From assembly GCF_014352875.1 (NCBI RefSeq), contig NZ_CP060695.1, positions 1,705,501 through 1,769,500 on the forward strand: a stretch of DNA of 64,000 bases. The letters are read 5' to 3'. Source of the stretch: Polaribacter pectinis. Lineage in GTDB: Bacteria > Bacteroidota > Bacteroidia > Flavobacteriales > Flavobacteriaceae. Every line of letters begins with the position of its first letter. The first letter of the stretch is position 1. This document shows, piece after piece, positions 16,947 through 25,843 of this stretch. The notes beneath the pieces are model-generated. The model was not told the origin of the DNA and did no database searches. It worked only from the letters and a program-made list of their open reading frames with translations. The translations under genes and the position numbers were made by a program.

Positions 16947-17353
16947 TGGTATCGTTTATCAAAATGATTTTTTAAGAAAACCACTTGTGCAATTACCATT
17001 AATCCGAAGAAAAACACAGAATATAAAACCGTATTAGAAACTGAAATAGATTCAAATAAATTAGAAATCTGAATTTTTTCTAGGAAAGAAAAATGAATTT
17101 CTGGCATATTTAAACTTGTTCCTTTAGATTCTTTAAAAGGGATAAAAATTGCAGCAGCAAGTAAACCCAATATTAAAAACCAAACTTTCTTGGAAATTAA
17201 TGCAGTCGTTTTAAAAACGTCAGCTGTCTTTTCTTCGGCAATAGTTTGCATTATAGAAGCAGTAAAATCTATTGAAGGTTTTTCTGCTTTTATTTCTTTT
17301 ACATACTTTTTTGCAAAAGCATCTAATTCTTTTATGTGTTTATTTTCTCCCAT
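16943..17353 (-). CDS. Membrane partner of the ECF sigma factor (putative anti-sigma-like protein)
   Basis: 136 residues. A soluble N-terminal part (HIKELDAFAKKYVKEI; about 45 residues) is followed by two hydrophobic helices (about 50-70 and 108-128). It starts inside the end of the sigma gene (14-base overlap), a sign of translational coupling. A short cytosolic domain followed by membrane segments, coupled to an ECF sigma gene, is the usual arrangement of anti-sigma factors. No ZAS zinc motif (HxxxCxxC) is present, so the role is inferred from context. Confidence 0.6.
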   Translation of the reverse strand: MGENKHIKELDAFAKKYVKEIKAEKPSIDFTASIMQTIAEEKTADVFKTTALISKKVWFLILGLLAAAIFIPFKESKGTSLNMPEIHFSFLEKIQISNLFESISVSNTVLYSVFFFGLMVIAQVVFLKNHFDKRYH

Positions 17354-17924
17354 AATGATTAATTATTTCTGGTGATACATTCTCTTCTACAATTGCCAAT
17401 AACTTCTTTCTTGCTCTGTGTAATTTTACTTTTATGTTGGCTTCAGATAATTGAGTTACTTCCATAATTTCTTTCAAACTTAACTCATCATAATAAAACA
17501 TCCAAATTAAAGAACGCTCGTCTTCTTGTAATTTTAATAAACAAGCATCCATAATTTTAGCACGTTCTTTTCTTTCTATTCCTTGTAAAATATCATCAAC
17601 CGATTTTATTTGATTGAATGTAATCTCATTAATTTCAAACGTATTTTGGTTCTTTTTATTCTTTTTGATATTATCTAAACATGCATGATACGTAATTTTA
17701 TACAACCATGTAGAAAATTTAGAATCTCCTTTAAAGTTCTTTAAATTTTTATATGCCTTTATAAAAGTATCTTGACTAACTTCTTCTGCCTCTTCCCTAT
17801 TCTTTGTCATTTTATATGCCAAAGAATAAACTAGGTTTTTATAAGTATCAACAAGATAAGCAAATGCGTTTGTATCTCCGTTAATGACTTTTGTTATATA
17901 TAGTTGGTCGTTGTTGTTAGTCAT
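17340..17924 (-). CDS. ECF RNA polymerase sigma factor
   Basis: 194 residues with the region 2 and region 4 layout of group IV sigma-70. Region 2 contains LVYSLAYKMTKNREEAEEVSQDTFIKAYKNL and FSTWLYKITYHACLD. Region 4 contains the helix-turn-helix LQEDERSLIWMFYYDELSLKEI / LSEANIKVKLHRARKKL. It directs polymerase to a dedicated promoter set. A box matching the one before the divergent gene at 18093 sits right upstream, so it probably activates its own transcription. The box lies 5 bases from the ATG, implying a very short leader. Confidence 0.93.
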   Translation of the reverse strand: MTNNNDQLYITKVINGDTNAFAYLVDTYKNLVYSLAYKMTKNREEAEEVSQDTFIKAYKNLKNFKGDSKFSTWLYKITYHACLDNIKKNKKNQNTFEINEITFNQIKSVDDILQGIERKERAKIMDACLLKLQEDERSLIWMFYYDELSLKEIMEVTQLSEANIKVKLHRARKKLLAIVEENVSPEIINHYGRK

Positions 17925-17929
17925 TTTAT

Positions 17930-17960
17930 CTTTGACTGTCTCTTATATAAATAGGTTACA
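17930..17960 (-). promoter_or_regulatory. Predicted ECF autoregulatory promoter of the sigma gene
   Basis: Read on the minus strand: TGTAACCTA (17960-17952), 14 bases, AGTCAAAG (17937-17930), then ATAAA and the sigma ATG. It repeats the layout of the plus-strand box at 18014-18044 with one changed base in the -10. It resembles ECF promoters of the B. subtilis SigX/SigW type (TGTAAC / CGAC or CGTA). Confidence 0.7.
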
Positions 17961-18013
17961 GTTTTTATGAAATAATTTTAAAAAAATATTTTTTTATTTT
18001 TTTTATCATTTTT

Positions 18014-18044
18014 TGTAACCTACTTTTAAAAGTAATCGTCAAAG
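18014..18044 (+). promoter_or_regulatory. Predicted ECF promoter of the divergent membrane-protein gene
   Basis: TGTAACCTA (18014-18022), 14 bases, CGTCAAAG (18037-18044). It forms a mirror-image pair with the box at 17930-17960. TAGGTTACA / TGTAACCTA is a perfect 9-bp inverted repeat across the intergenic space. The start codon is 48 bases downstream. Confidence 0.7.
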
Positions 18045-18092
18045 CTACAAACACAATAAAATTAATCATTTTTAAACTTAAAAAAATAAATT

Positions 18093-18473
18093 ATGGAAGT
18101 AGCAGTTTTAGCAGTAATATTTGGAAGCATATTTGGAGTATTCTATTTATATTTTTCAACCAGAAACAAAGAACGTATGGCGTTAATAGAAAAAGGAGCA
18201 GATGCTTCTATTTTTATGACAAATCAAAATAGAAAAGCTGCACCTTTTTGGAAAGTTTTAATCTTGAATTTAGGTTTATTAGCAATGGGAATTGGAGTTG
18301 GAATCTTATTAGGAAGTTTATTAAGCTATAATTTTGGTTACAGTGGAGATTGGCAAAACAGACCAGATAATTATATTAGTTCAGAAACTTTGTATGCTGC
18401 ATCTATCTTTTTATGTGCAGGTGGTTCTTTATTAGTTGGTTTTAAACAAACTAAAAAATTAGACAAAGAATAA
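18093..18473 (+). CDS. DUF6249-like inner-membrane protein, likely member of the ECF regulon
   Basis: 126 residues with three hydrophobic segments (about 3-22, 53-75 and 99-117). The signature NKERMALIEKGAD after the first helix is common to the DUF6249-type family found beside sigma factors in Bacteroidota. The function is not known. It is divergent from the ECF sigma gene and has a matching ECF box, so it is probably co-regulated with it. A terminator follows. Confidence 0.75.
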   Translation: MEVAVLAVIFGSIFGVFYLYFSTRNKERMALIEKGADASIFMTNQNRKAAPFWKVLILNLGLLAMGIGVGILLGSLLSYNFGYSGDWQNRPDNYISSETLYAASIFLCAGGSLLVGFKQTKKLDKE

Positions 18474-18495
18474 GCAATTACCCAAAACTTAATTT

Positions 18496-18529
18496 AAAAC
18501 CATTTCATTTTATGTGAAGTGGTTTTTTT
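18496..18529 (+). terminator. Terminator after the DUF6249-like gene
   Basis: AAAACCATTTCA pairs with TGAAGTGGTTTT (one G-T pair), followed by T residues. Confidence 0.8.
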
Positions 18530-18570
18530 GTTTTTAAAAAGTTCCTATCTTTATTCAAAATATTTTTTTG

Positions 18571-19893
18571 ATGAGTAATGATTATAAAGACAGTAAGTTT
18601 AGAGAATTACTAGATAAATTACAGCAAGAAAGTTGGCAGTTAGAATTGCTAATTTCTGGTTTTGCTATTTTTGGTTTAATCACCGCTATTCCTCATGTAA
18701 GAACTGCAATGATTATTGCAGAAAACGACAAACAGTTTTACTCTTTTGCGTTATTATTAACCGCTTTTATTGCTTGTTCTATTCTTATTTTTAATCTTCT
18801 AATTCATGTTATTTTAAGAGGTTTATGGATAGGTGCTCTAGGATTACGTTATGTTTCTGGTGATATCGATTTTGAAAAACTGAATTATCATAATAGATTT
18901 ACAAAGTATTTAAAAAAACGTATTGTTTCTTTTGATAAATATGTAGCCACTTTAGAGAATTATTGTAGTGTTTTATTTGCTGTTACTTTCCTACTTATTT
19001 TCTATGTTATTTCAATCTCAATAACAATACTTTGCTTTGTTGCAGTAGCAATTTTAATAATATCTAATGACAGTTTACCAGAAGTACCAAGAACAATTAT
19101 TGGAGTATTTCTAATATGTTTTCTGGTAATTGGTACTTTAATGGTATTTATAGATTTTTTAACACAAGGATATTTAAAAAAGAAAAAATGGTTATCTAAA
19201 ATTTATTTTCCTTTCTATTGGGTGTTTAGTTTTTTAACGCTAACGTTTTTATACAGACCTTTAGTTTATAATTTTTTAGATAATCGATTCACAAAAAGGT
19301 TGAGTATATTTTTAGTGCCTTCATATATTGCCATTTCAGTTTTAGTTTCTTTTAAACAGAAAAAAACAAATTATTTAGATTCTGCAAAATATGTTTCCAC
19401 TGCATATTTGAATACAAAAAACTACGAAAACTTATTAATTAATGATGATGATTTTGTTACTATGGCTACAATTCAATCTAAAGTTATAACAGATTCTTAT
19501 CTAAAAGTATTTAAAGTTTTTACGGGTAATTTAGAAAACCAAATGTATACATATCATCCTACTTTAAAACCAAAAGAGGACAAGAGAGGTTTTAATTCTG
19601 ATATTATAAAATACGATTCTACAAGCTCTCTAAAAGTACGAGACAGTTTAACTAACAAATATTTAGAAATTTTTAATACAACTCACCAAGTTTATATAGA
19701 CTCGCTAAAGTTTAATTCAGATTTTTTAATTTCTAAAAACAAAAAAGACCAAATAGGTTTTGAAACATATATTAATATTAAAAACCTTTCTGAAGGAAAA
19801 CATATTTTAAAATTAAAAAGATTACGAAAAAGAAAAAAAGACACTATAAAAGTAACCGATATTACAATTCCGTTTTGGTATTTTAAAGAATAA
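18571..19893 (+). CDS. Multi-pass membrane protein of unknown function
   Basis: 440 residues from the ATG at 18571; an in-frame TTG just before it is less likely to be the start. A hydrophilic N-terminal helix (DSKFRELLDKLQQESWQLEL) is followed by about five to six membrane helices between residues 25 and 265, then a soluble C-terminal domain of about 170 residues with KDSTSSLKVRDSLTNKYLEIFN and ending TIPFWYFKE. No family recognised. It lies 4 bases upstream of an M28 peptidase gene and likely shares its mRNA. Confidence 0.75.
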   Translation: MSNDYKDSKFRELLDKLQQESWQLELLISGFAIFGLITAIPHVRTAMIIAENDKQFYSFALLLTAFIACSILIFNLLIHVILRGLWIGALGLRYVSGDIDFEKLNYHNRFTKYLKKRIVSFDKYVATLENYCSVLFAVTFLLIFYVISISITILCFVAVAILIISNDSLPEVPRTIIGVFLICFLVIGTLMVFIDFLTQGYLKKKKWLSKIYFPFYWVFSFLTLTFLYRPLVYNFLDNRFTKRLSIFLVPSYIAISVLVSFKQKKTNYLDSAKYVSTAYLNTKNYENLLINDDDFVTMATIQSKVITDSYLKVFKVFTGNLENQMYTYHPTLKPKEDKRGFNSDIIKYDSTSSLKVRDSLTNKYLEIFNTTHQVYIDSLKFNSDFLISKNKKDQIGFETYINIKNLSEGKHILKLKRLRKRKKDTIKVTDITIPFWYFKE

Positions 19894-19897
19894 ACTC

Positions 19898-21223
19898 ATG
19901 AAAAAAATAACATTATTACTCCTATTGATTACAATAACTGTTTCTGCACAAACAGATCAGAAAATATATGATATTATCAATTCAGTTTCTGCCGATAGAA
20001 TAAAATCAGATATAAAAACTTTAACCGAATTCGGAACAAGGAACACGTTTTCTGATACCATTTCTAAAACACGTGGAATTGGAGCTGCAAGACGTTGGAT
20101 AAAATCTGAATTTGATAAAATTTCTAACGATTGTAATAACTGTATCAATACATTTTATCAGAAAGATTTTGTTACAAAAGAGGGAAATAGAAGAGTTCCT
20201 CATGATGCTTGGGTTGTAAATGTAGTAGCTATACAAAAAGGCACAAAATACCCGAATAAATTTGTAATTATGAGTGGAGATATAGATTCTCGTGCAAGTG
20301 ATACTATGGATTTTACAACAGATGCTCCAGGTGCAAATGATAACGCATCAGGAATGGCAGGAACTATTGAAGCAGCAAGGGTTTTAAGTAAATATAAATT
20401 TGAAAGTAGTATTATTTATGTTGGTTTATCTGGTGAAGAACAAGGTCTTTTTGGTGGTGCAGGTTTGGCAAAATATGCCAAAGAATATGGTTGGGAAATT
20501 ATCGGCATTTTAAATAATGATATGATTGGTAATATAACTGGAGTTGATGGTGTTATTGACAATAGATCTTTTAGAATTTTCTCTGAACCTGTTCCTGCAA
20601 ATGAAACGGAAAATCAGAGAAAAATGCGTCGTTTTTATGGTGGTGAAGTTGATGGAATTTCGCGTCAATTAGCAAGATACATTCATAAAAATGTAAAAAC
20701 ATACATGCCAGAAATGAACCCAATGATGATATATAGACTAGACAGATTTGGACGTGGAGGGCATCATAGACCTTTTAACGATTTAGGTTTTGCTGGAATT
20801 AGAATTATGGAAGCACATGAAAATTATACACAGCAACACCAAGATATTAGAGTAGAAAACGGAATAAAATACGGAGATACTTTTGAGCATGTAAATTTCG
20901 ATTATGCTAAAAAATTAACAGCTGTAAATGCAATTAATTTAGCAGGTTTAGCTTGGGCGCCAGAAGCTCCAAAAGAAGTTGCAATTGGCGGAATTGTAGA
21001 AGCATCTGCAAAATTAAAATGGACTAAAGTGGAAGGTGCAAAAGGCTACAAAATTTATTGGAGAGATACTACTTCTCCTACTTGGGACAATTCTAGATAT
21101 GTAGAAACTACCGAATTTACATTAGATGGAATTGTAATAGATAATTTCTTTTTTGGTGTTGCTGCAGTTGGCGATAATGGACATGAAAGTGTGGTGGTTT
21201 TCCCAAACAAAATTTTGAGATAA
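19898..21223 (+). CDS. Secreted M28-family zinc aminopeptidase with C-terminal fibronectin-like domain
   Basis: 441 residues. Signal peptide 1-17 (ending VSAQ). The M28 domain spans about 95-345: SGDIDSR (about 125), GANDNASG (146), the catalytic SGEEQGLFGG and NNDMIGN, with the late His region EAHENYTQQH. A fibronectin-III-like domain (about 355-440: AKLKWTKVEGAKGYKIYWRD) ends the protein. The first metal-ligand position, normally His (GHxD), is Asp here. It probably degrades peptides in the periplasm or outside the cell. The next gene (M23 lipoprotein) starts 4 bases downstream. Confidence 0.9.
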   Translation: MKKITLLLLLITITVSAQTDQKIYDIINSVSADRIKSDIKTLTEFGTRNTFSDTISKTRGIGAARRWIKSEFDKISNDCNNCINTFYQKDFVTKEGNRRVPHDAWVVNVVAIQKGTKYPNKFVIMSGDIDSRASDTMDFTTDAPGANDNASGMAGTIEAARVLSKYKFESSIIYVGLSGEEQGLFGGAGLAKYAKEYGWEIIGILNNDMIGNITGVDGVIDNRSFRIFSEPVPANETENQRKMRRFYGGEVDGISRQLARYIHKNVKTYMPEMNPMMIYRLDRFGRGGHHRPFNDLGFAGIRIMEAHENYTQQHQDIRVENGIKYGDTFEHVNFDYAKKLTAVNAINLAGLAWAPEAPKEVAIGGIVEASAKLKWTKVEGAKGYKIYWRDTTSPTWDNSRYVETTEFTLDGIVIDNFFFGVAAVGDNGHESVVVFPNKILR

Positions 21224-21227
21224 GTTT

Positions 21228-22022
21228 ATGTTTTTAAGAATTCTATTCATTTTATTGCTCTTTGCTTCTTGTTCAAAAAAGGATAACATACCTGGTTATA
21301 TTACTTTTGAGCATGAAGATGATTCACTTTTTGTAGTATTAAAAAATAATGTAATCTCTACATCATTTTTAAAAATTGAAGATATAACCAATAAAAAGGA
21401 AACTTATCTTGATTTTGAAAAACCAGACACTTTAACTGTTTTAAAATTTCATCAATCTAAAATTGATACAAGTACAATTATTAAAAACTATAAATTTACG
21501 CTACATTATGGGGAATCTTCTTTCAAAAAATATGATACTTTATACAATTATAACTTGCCTTTCTTAAAAGGGAAAAGATATAAAGTGTTACAGGGCCAAA
21601 ACACTAATTTTACTCACAAAGGTGATGGATCTAGATACGCAATAGATATTAAAATGAATGTTGGACAAGAAATTTGCGCCATGAGAGAAGGTATTGTTAT
21701 TAGAATAAAAAGTGATTCTAATATTGGAGGCAGTAGCAAGAAATATCTAAATGACGCCAATATGATTTTTATTTTTCATGATGATGGAACGTTTGCACAA
21801 TATGCTCATTTAAAGAAAAACGGTGTATTAGTTAAAGTTGGTGATACTATTAAGAAAGGCCAATTAATTGGTTATTCTGGCAACACAGGAATGTCTACAG
21901 AACCTCATTTGCATTTTGTAATTTATAAACCAACTAAAAACGGGTTGATTTCAATTCCTTATATTTTAGATTCAATTCCTACAAAAAGATATAAAAAAGG
22001 AAAATATGCCAAAAACAACTAA
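21228..22022 (+). CDS. M23-family peptidase lipoprotein (LytM/peptidoglycan hydrolase type)
   Basis: 264 residues. A lipobox in FASCSKK (Cys15) marks it as a lipoprotein. The C-terminal M23 domain holds YAIDIKM (Asp ligand), AQYAHLK (catalytic His) and HLHF (about 226-229). This Gly-Gly or DD-endopeptidase fold trims peptidoglycan or acts as a scaffold. The usual first ligand in HxxxD is not at the canonical place (SRYAID), though an upstream His (THKGDG) could serve. Its 3' end overlaps the following YdeI-type gene by 17 bases. Confidence 0.85.
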   Translation: MFLRILFILLLFASCSKKDNIPGYITFEHEDDSLFVVLKNNVISTSFLKIEDITNKKETYLDFEKPDTLTVLKFHQSKIDTSTIIKNYKFTLHYGESSFKKYDTLYNYNLPFLKGKRYKVLQGQNTNFTHKGDGSRYAIDIKMNVGQEICAMREGIVIRIKSDSNIGGSSKKYLNDANMIFIFHDDGTFAQYAHLKKNGVLVKVGDTIKKGQLIGYSGNTGMSTEPHLHFVIYKPTKNGLISIPYILDSIPTKRYKKGKYAKNN

Positions 22023-22587
22023 ACCAGAATTTTACTTTAAAAATGATGTTGAATGGCGCAATTGGTTGTCCGAAAATCATGAAGTTTCAGAAGGCATTTA
22101 TCTTATTTTTTATAAAGTAGAAAATGATGAAGAATCTATGCGTTGGGAAGAAGCTGTAAAAGTAGCCTTGTGTTTTGGTTGGATAGATTCTACCGTAAAA
22201 AGTTTAGGAAATGGAAAACGTAGACAATATTTCTGCAAAAGAAATCCTAAAAGTGTTTGGAGTGCTTTAAATAAAAAATACATTAAAGAATTATCGAAAG
22301 CTAATTTAATGCACAAAAACGGATTAGAAATTATAAAATTAGGAAAGAAAAATGGTTCTTGGACTGCTTTGGATGATGTTGAAAAAGGGATTATTCCTGA
22401 TGATTTACAAATCGAATTCAATAAAAACAAAACCGCTTTTACAAACTATAATAATTTTGCGCCAAGTTACAGAAAGAGTTATTTGTATTGGGTAAATCAA
22501 GCAAAAAGACCAGCAACAAGAGAAAAAAGAATTGCTGAAATTGTTTCTCTTTGTGAAAAAAATATGAAATCTAGAGGAAATTGGTAA
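22006..22587 (+). CDS. YdeI/OmpD-associated family protein
   Basis: 193 residues. It has the family's layout: FYFKNDVEWRNWLSENH at the N-terminus, WEEAVKVALCFGWIDSTVKSL, RKSVWS-like NPKSVWSALNKKYI and the C-terminal APSYRKSYLYWVNQAKRPATREKRI. Its biochemical function is unknown. It starts within the end of the M23 gene and is followed by a second YdeI/DUF1905 protein. Confidence 0.88.
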   Translation: MPKTTKPEFYFKNDVEWRNWLSENHEVSEGIYLIFYKVENDEESMRWEEAVKVALCFGWIDSTVKSLGNGKRRQYFCKRNPKSVWSALNKKYIKELSKANLMHKNGLEIIKLGKKNGSWTALDDVEKGIIPDDLQIEFNKNKTAFTNYNNFAPSYRKSYLYWVNQAKRPATREKRIAEIVSLCEKNMKSRGNW

Positions 22588-22589
22588 AT

Positions 22590-23078
22590 ATGAAAACAGA
22601 AAAACTAAAATTGACTCACATAAATAATCACAATATATTTATTCCTAATTCGGTTTATAAACCTTTTGCAGATAAAAAAATGAATCGTGTAAAAGTGGAG
22701 CTCAATTTCAATAATATGAAGCTTGATTTTTACGCAGCAATTAAAAAAGACAAAATTTCTGGAGATTTTAAAATGATGATTTCTAAACAAAAACAAAAAG
22801 AATTGGGTTTGTCTTTAGGGGATGAATTTGAAATACAACTTTTTGAAGATACTTCTAAATATGGTGTGGAGATGCCAGAAGAATTAGAAGCAGTTTTAAT
22901 GAGCGATTATGATGCTTATAAAATTTTTGAAAGCTTTACAGCAGGAAAAAAACGAAGTATTATTTATGGTGTTATTCGTTATAAAACCAGCCAACAAAAA
23001 ATTGACAAAGCTTTGATTATGTGTGAGAATTTAAAACGTGGTAATCATGAACCTATTAAAATGTTTAAGTTAGAATAA
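22590..23078 (+). CDS. DUF1905/YdeI-type protein
   Basis: 162 residues from the ATG at 22590; an in-frame TTG three codons earlier would overlap the previous stop. The N-terminal half fits DUF1905 (KVELNFNNMKLDFYAAIKKD, MMISKQKQKELGLSLGDEF). The C-terminal half fits the YdeI tail (ESFTAGKKRSIIYGVIRYKTSQQKIDKA, about 115-142). It follows another YdeI-type gene in tandem. The function is unknown. Confidence 0.85.
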   Translation: MKTEKLKLTHINNHNIFIPNSVYKPFADKKMNRVKVELNFNNMKLDFYAAIKKDKISGDFKMMISKQKQKELGLSLGDEFEIQLFEDTSKYGVEMPEELEAVLMSDYDAYKIFESFTAGKKRSIIYGVIRYKTSQQKIDKALIMCENLKRGNHEPIKMFKLE

Positions 23079-23083
23079 AACAA

Positions 23084-23109
23084 AAAAGAAGCGATTTCTC
23101 GCTTCTTTT
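23084..23109. terminator. Bidirectional terminator between convergent genes
   Basis: AAAAGAAGCGA-TTTC-TCGCTTCTTTT is a perfect 11-bp stem. A/T runs on both sides let it end transcripts from both directions. Confidence 0.9.
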
Positions 23110-23116
23110 AATATTT

Positions 23117-24583
23117 CTATAATCCACTTATAAAACTTCCATAAGGATCTTTAAACTGTGTACCTTCTGTAAATCTGTGTTTGCTTAATTTTTTAAATTC
23201 AACCAAAGCCCATAAAACAAATTCTTTCATAAAATAAGTGTCAGCTTCATTCATATTTGGTTGCTGTTCTTTTATAAAATCATCTAAAGGTTTTATTTTA
23301 TCTAACTCATTTTTATATTGTTGTTCTGTATATTCATCTAACAATTCAAAATCATCTTTAGCATTAAAAAACCAAGAAATTATATTATCATAAGGTGTTT
23401 CTGCATCTTGTTTTTCTAATTTTTTAATTTCAGGAAAATAAGCAGGAAATAATGTTTTAATCGCATTTTTAATTAATGTTTCTGCAACAACATGTGCACC
23501 TTCTTGTTCACCTTCATAAACCAATTCTACCTTTCCTGTAATTGCAGGAATAATTCCATCGAAATCGCTTAAACGAATCATCGTTTGTTCATCACCAGAA
23601 ATTAGTGCGCGTCTTTCTGCAGTACTTAAAAGGTTTTCAAAAGCAGAAATACTCAAACGTGCACTTACGCCACTTTTAGCATCTATATATTCGCTTTCTC
23701 TTGCTTCAAAAACAATTTGTTCTAATAAGTCTTTTGCCAATTCAGGCACTTCTATAAATTCTTTTTGTGAACTTGCTTTATTCGCTTCTTGCTGTGTAAT
23801 TACTTTTGCTACTTCTATGTTTTCTGGATAATGAGTTAAAATCTGCGAACCAATTCTATCTTTTAGTGGAGTTACAATGCTTCCTCTATTGGTGTAATCT
23901 TCAGGATTTGCTGTAAATACAAATTGCATATCTAATGGCAAACGCAATTTAAAACCTCTAATTTGAATATCGCCTTCTTGTAAAATATTAAAAAGCGCTA
24001 CTTGAATTCTAGCTTGTAAATCTGGTAATTCATTAATTACAAAAATGCATCTGTTTGCACGTGGAATCATTCCATAATGTATCACTCTATCATCAGCATA
24101 ACTCAATTTTAGGTTTGCTGCTTTTATTGGATCTACATCACCAATAATATCTGCAACAGTAACATCTGGTGTTGCTAATTTTTCAGCAAAACGTTCGTTT
24201 CTGTGTAACCAAAAAATAGGCGTTTCATCTCCTTTTTCTTTAATAGTTTCAATCGCAAATCTCGAAATAGGATTCAGTGGATCGTCATTAATTTCTGAAC
24301 CTTCCACAACTGGAATAAATTCATCCAATAAATCGACCATTAATCTTGCCAAACGTGTTTTAGCTTGTCCTCTTAAACCTAATAAATTAATATTATGTTT
24401 GCTTAATATTGCACGTTCTAATTCAGGAATTACGGTATTTTCATAACCATGCACTCCTTTAAAGACAGTTTCTTTATTCATTATTTTACTAATGAGGTTT
24501 TCTCGTAATTCGTCTTTAATGGATTTTGATTTATATCCTGATTTTTTTAATTCTCCTAATGTTTTTATGTTTTCTAAATTCAT
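23117..24583 (-). CDS. AAA+ ATPase of the Mg-chelatase/MoxR type
   Basis: 488 residues. The P-loop is GLRGQAKTRLARLM (about 74-87). The ChlI-like signatures include VADIIGDVDPIKA, CIFVINELPDLQARIQVALFNILQEGDIQIRGF and the sensor FVFTANPEDYTNRGSIVTPLKDR. MoxR-type ATPases work with a von Willebrand A partner as chaperone-like activators. The VWA protein encoded upstream is the obvious partner. The cellular target is not known. Confidence 0.9.
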   Translation of the reverse strand: MNLENIKTLGELKKSGYKSKSIKDELRENLISKIMNKETVFKGVHGYENTVIPELERAILSKHNINLLGLRGQAKTRLARLMVDLLDEFIPVVEGSEINDDPLNPISRFAIETIKEKGDETPIFWLHRNERFAEKLATPDVTVADIIGDVDPIKAANLKLSYADDRVIHYGMIPRANRCIFVINELPDLQARIQVALFNILQEGDIQIRGFKLRLPLDMQFVFTANPEDYTNRGSIVTPLKDRIGSQILTHYPENIEVAKVITQQEANKASSQKEFIEVPELAKDLLEQIVFEARESEYIDAKSGVSARLSISAFENLLSTAERRALISGDEQTMIRLSDFDGIIPAITGKVELVYEGEQEGAHVVAETLIKNAIKTLFPAYFPEIKKLEKQDAETPYDNIISWFFNAKDDFELLDEYTEQQYKNELDKIKPLDDFIKEQQPNMNEADTYFMKEFVLWALVEFKKLSKHRFTEGTQFKDPYGSFISGL

Positions 24584-24598
24584 AAGCCTATCCTTAAT

Positions 24599-24701
24599 CC
24601 TTTCCGAAGGAAAGGAAATACTGTTGTGTTTATCTGTGTGTGTGTTATTTATAATTTTCTTTTTTCCCTCAAACTTGCTAAAAGTCTTCCCTTTGGGAAG
24701 A
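24599..24701. repeat. Intergenic hairpin repeats between VWA and AAA genes
   Basis: Two perfect 7-bp hairpins: CCTTTCC-GAA-GGAAAGG (24599-24615) and TCTTCCC-TTT-GGGAAGA (24685-24701). Sequences like the second, with TTTAGATGGG after it, recur between genes in many flavobacterial genomes from memory. They may act as weak transcript-stabilising or attenuating elements in this two-gene operon. Confidence 0.55.
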
Positions 24702-24718
24702 TTTAGATGGGCTATTTA

Positions 24719-25843
24719 TTATCCTTTAATTCTCTTTTTTCGATTCGTTTCATAATCTTCAAAAATCATTTCTCCCAAACCTTTTAAGCCTGTATAAAAT
24801 GCTTTCCCTTGATTAGCTTGCGTAAATGCTCTTACAAATTGCATTAAATATGGATCTTGAGCAATCATAAAAGTGGTAATTGGAATGTGTAATTTTCTGG
24901 CTTGTTGTGCCATTGCATAACATTTGTTTACAATATGGGTATCTAAACCATTACTGTTTTTATAATATTGTCCATCAGGCAAACGTAAACAACTTGGTTT
25001 TCCATCTGTAATCATAAAAATCTGTTTGTTGGTATTTCGTTTTCTTCGCAATAAATCCATCGCTAAATTTAAACCAGCAACAGTATTTGTGTGATAAGGC
25101 CCAACTTGCAAATAAGGTAAATCTTTAATTTTGATAGACCAAGCATCGTTTCCAAAAACAATAATATCTAACGTGTCTTTTGGATAACGAGTTGTAATTA
25201 ATTCCGCCAAAGCCATTGCAACTTTTTTGGCAGGCGTAATTCTGTCTTCTCCATACAAAATCATTGAATGACTAATATCAATCATTAATACAGTACTCAT
25301 TTGGCTTTTATGAAGCGTTTCTTCAACCACCAAATCGTTTTCTGTTAGGTGAAAGTTGTCTATTCCGTTATTTATTTGAGCATTTCTAATGCTTTCTGTG
25401 ATGGATACTTTGTCTAAAGCATCACCAAATTGATAATTTCTAAAATCTCCAGTATGTTCATCTCCAATTCCTGGAGACTTACTTTTATGATTTCCTGCAC
25501 CACTTCTTTTTATCTTTCCAAAAATATGGTTTAACGCTTGTTGTCTAATCGCACGTTCTGTTTTCGGAGTAATTTTTGTTCCTCCTGTTCCATCACCATT
25601 AATTTCTTCTTTTATGTAGCCTTTCTTTTTTAAATCTTCAATAAAATCGTCAATGGTATAATTTTCGTCTGTTAATTTATATTCTTTATCCAAAGAACGC
25701 AACCAATCTATGGCTTCATCAAAATCTCCAGAAGTATGTGTTATGAGTTCTTTAAAAATTTCAAAAAGCATTTCAAACGGAGATTGGTTCTCTGCTTCGT
25801 ATGTTTTAAAGACAAATCCTTTTCTGTTTTCTTTATTTTTCAT
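24719..25843 (-). CDS. VWA-domain protein, partner of the AAA+ ATPase
   Basis: 374 residues from the ATG at 25843; a GTG one codon earlier is also open. A polar N-terminal half precedes a von Willebrand A domain with the MIDAS DISHS (about 196-200), THTVAG-like TNTVAGLNLAMDLL and ITDGKPSC. This is the ChlD/CoxE-like partner of MoxR ATPases. It is encoded directly upstream, separated by 135 bases with two hairpins. The N-terminus MKNKENRKGFVFKTYEAENQ is hydrophilic, so the protein is cytoplasmic. Confidence 0.9.
   Translation of the reverse strand: MKNKENRKGFVFKTYEAENQSPFEMLFEIFKELITHTSGDFDEAIDWLRSLDKEYKLTDENYTIDDFIEDLKKKGYIKEEINGDGTGGTKITPKTERAIRQQALNHIFGKIKRSGAGNHKSKSPGIGDEHTGDFRNYQFGDALDKVSITESIRNAQINNGIDNFHLTENDLVVEETLHKSQMSTVLMIDISHSMILYGEDRITPAKKVAMALAELITTRYPKDTLDIIVFGNDAWSIKIKDLPYLQVGPYHTNTVAGLNLAMDLLRRKRNTNKQIFMITDGKPSCLRLPDGQYYKNSNGLDTHIVNKCYAMAQQARKLHIPITTFMIAQDPYLMQFVRAFTQANQGKAFYTGLKGLGEMIFEDYETNRKKRIKG

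Noticed and set aside
22110..22430. 106-residue frame antisense to the YdeI-type gene
   Set aside because: Shadow of a gene with recognised family motifs.
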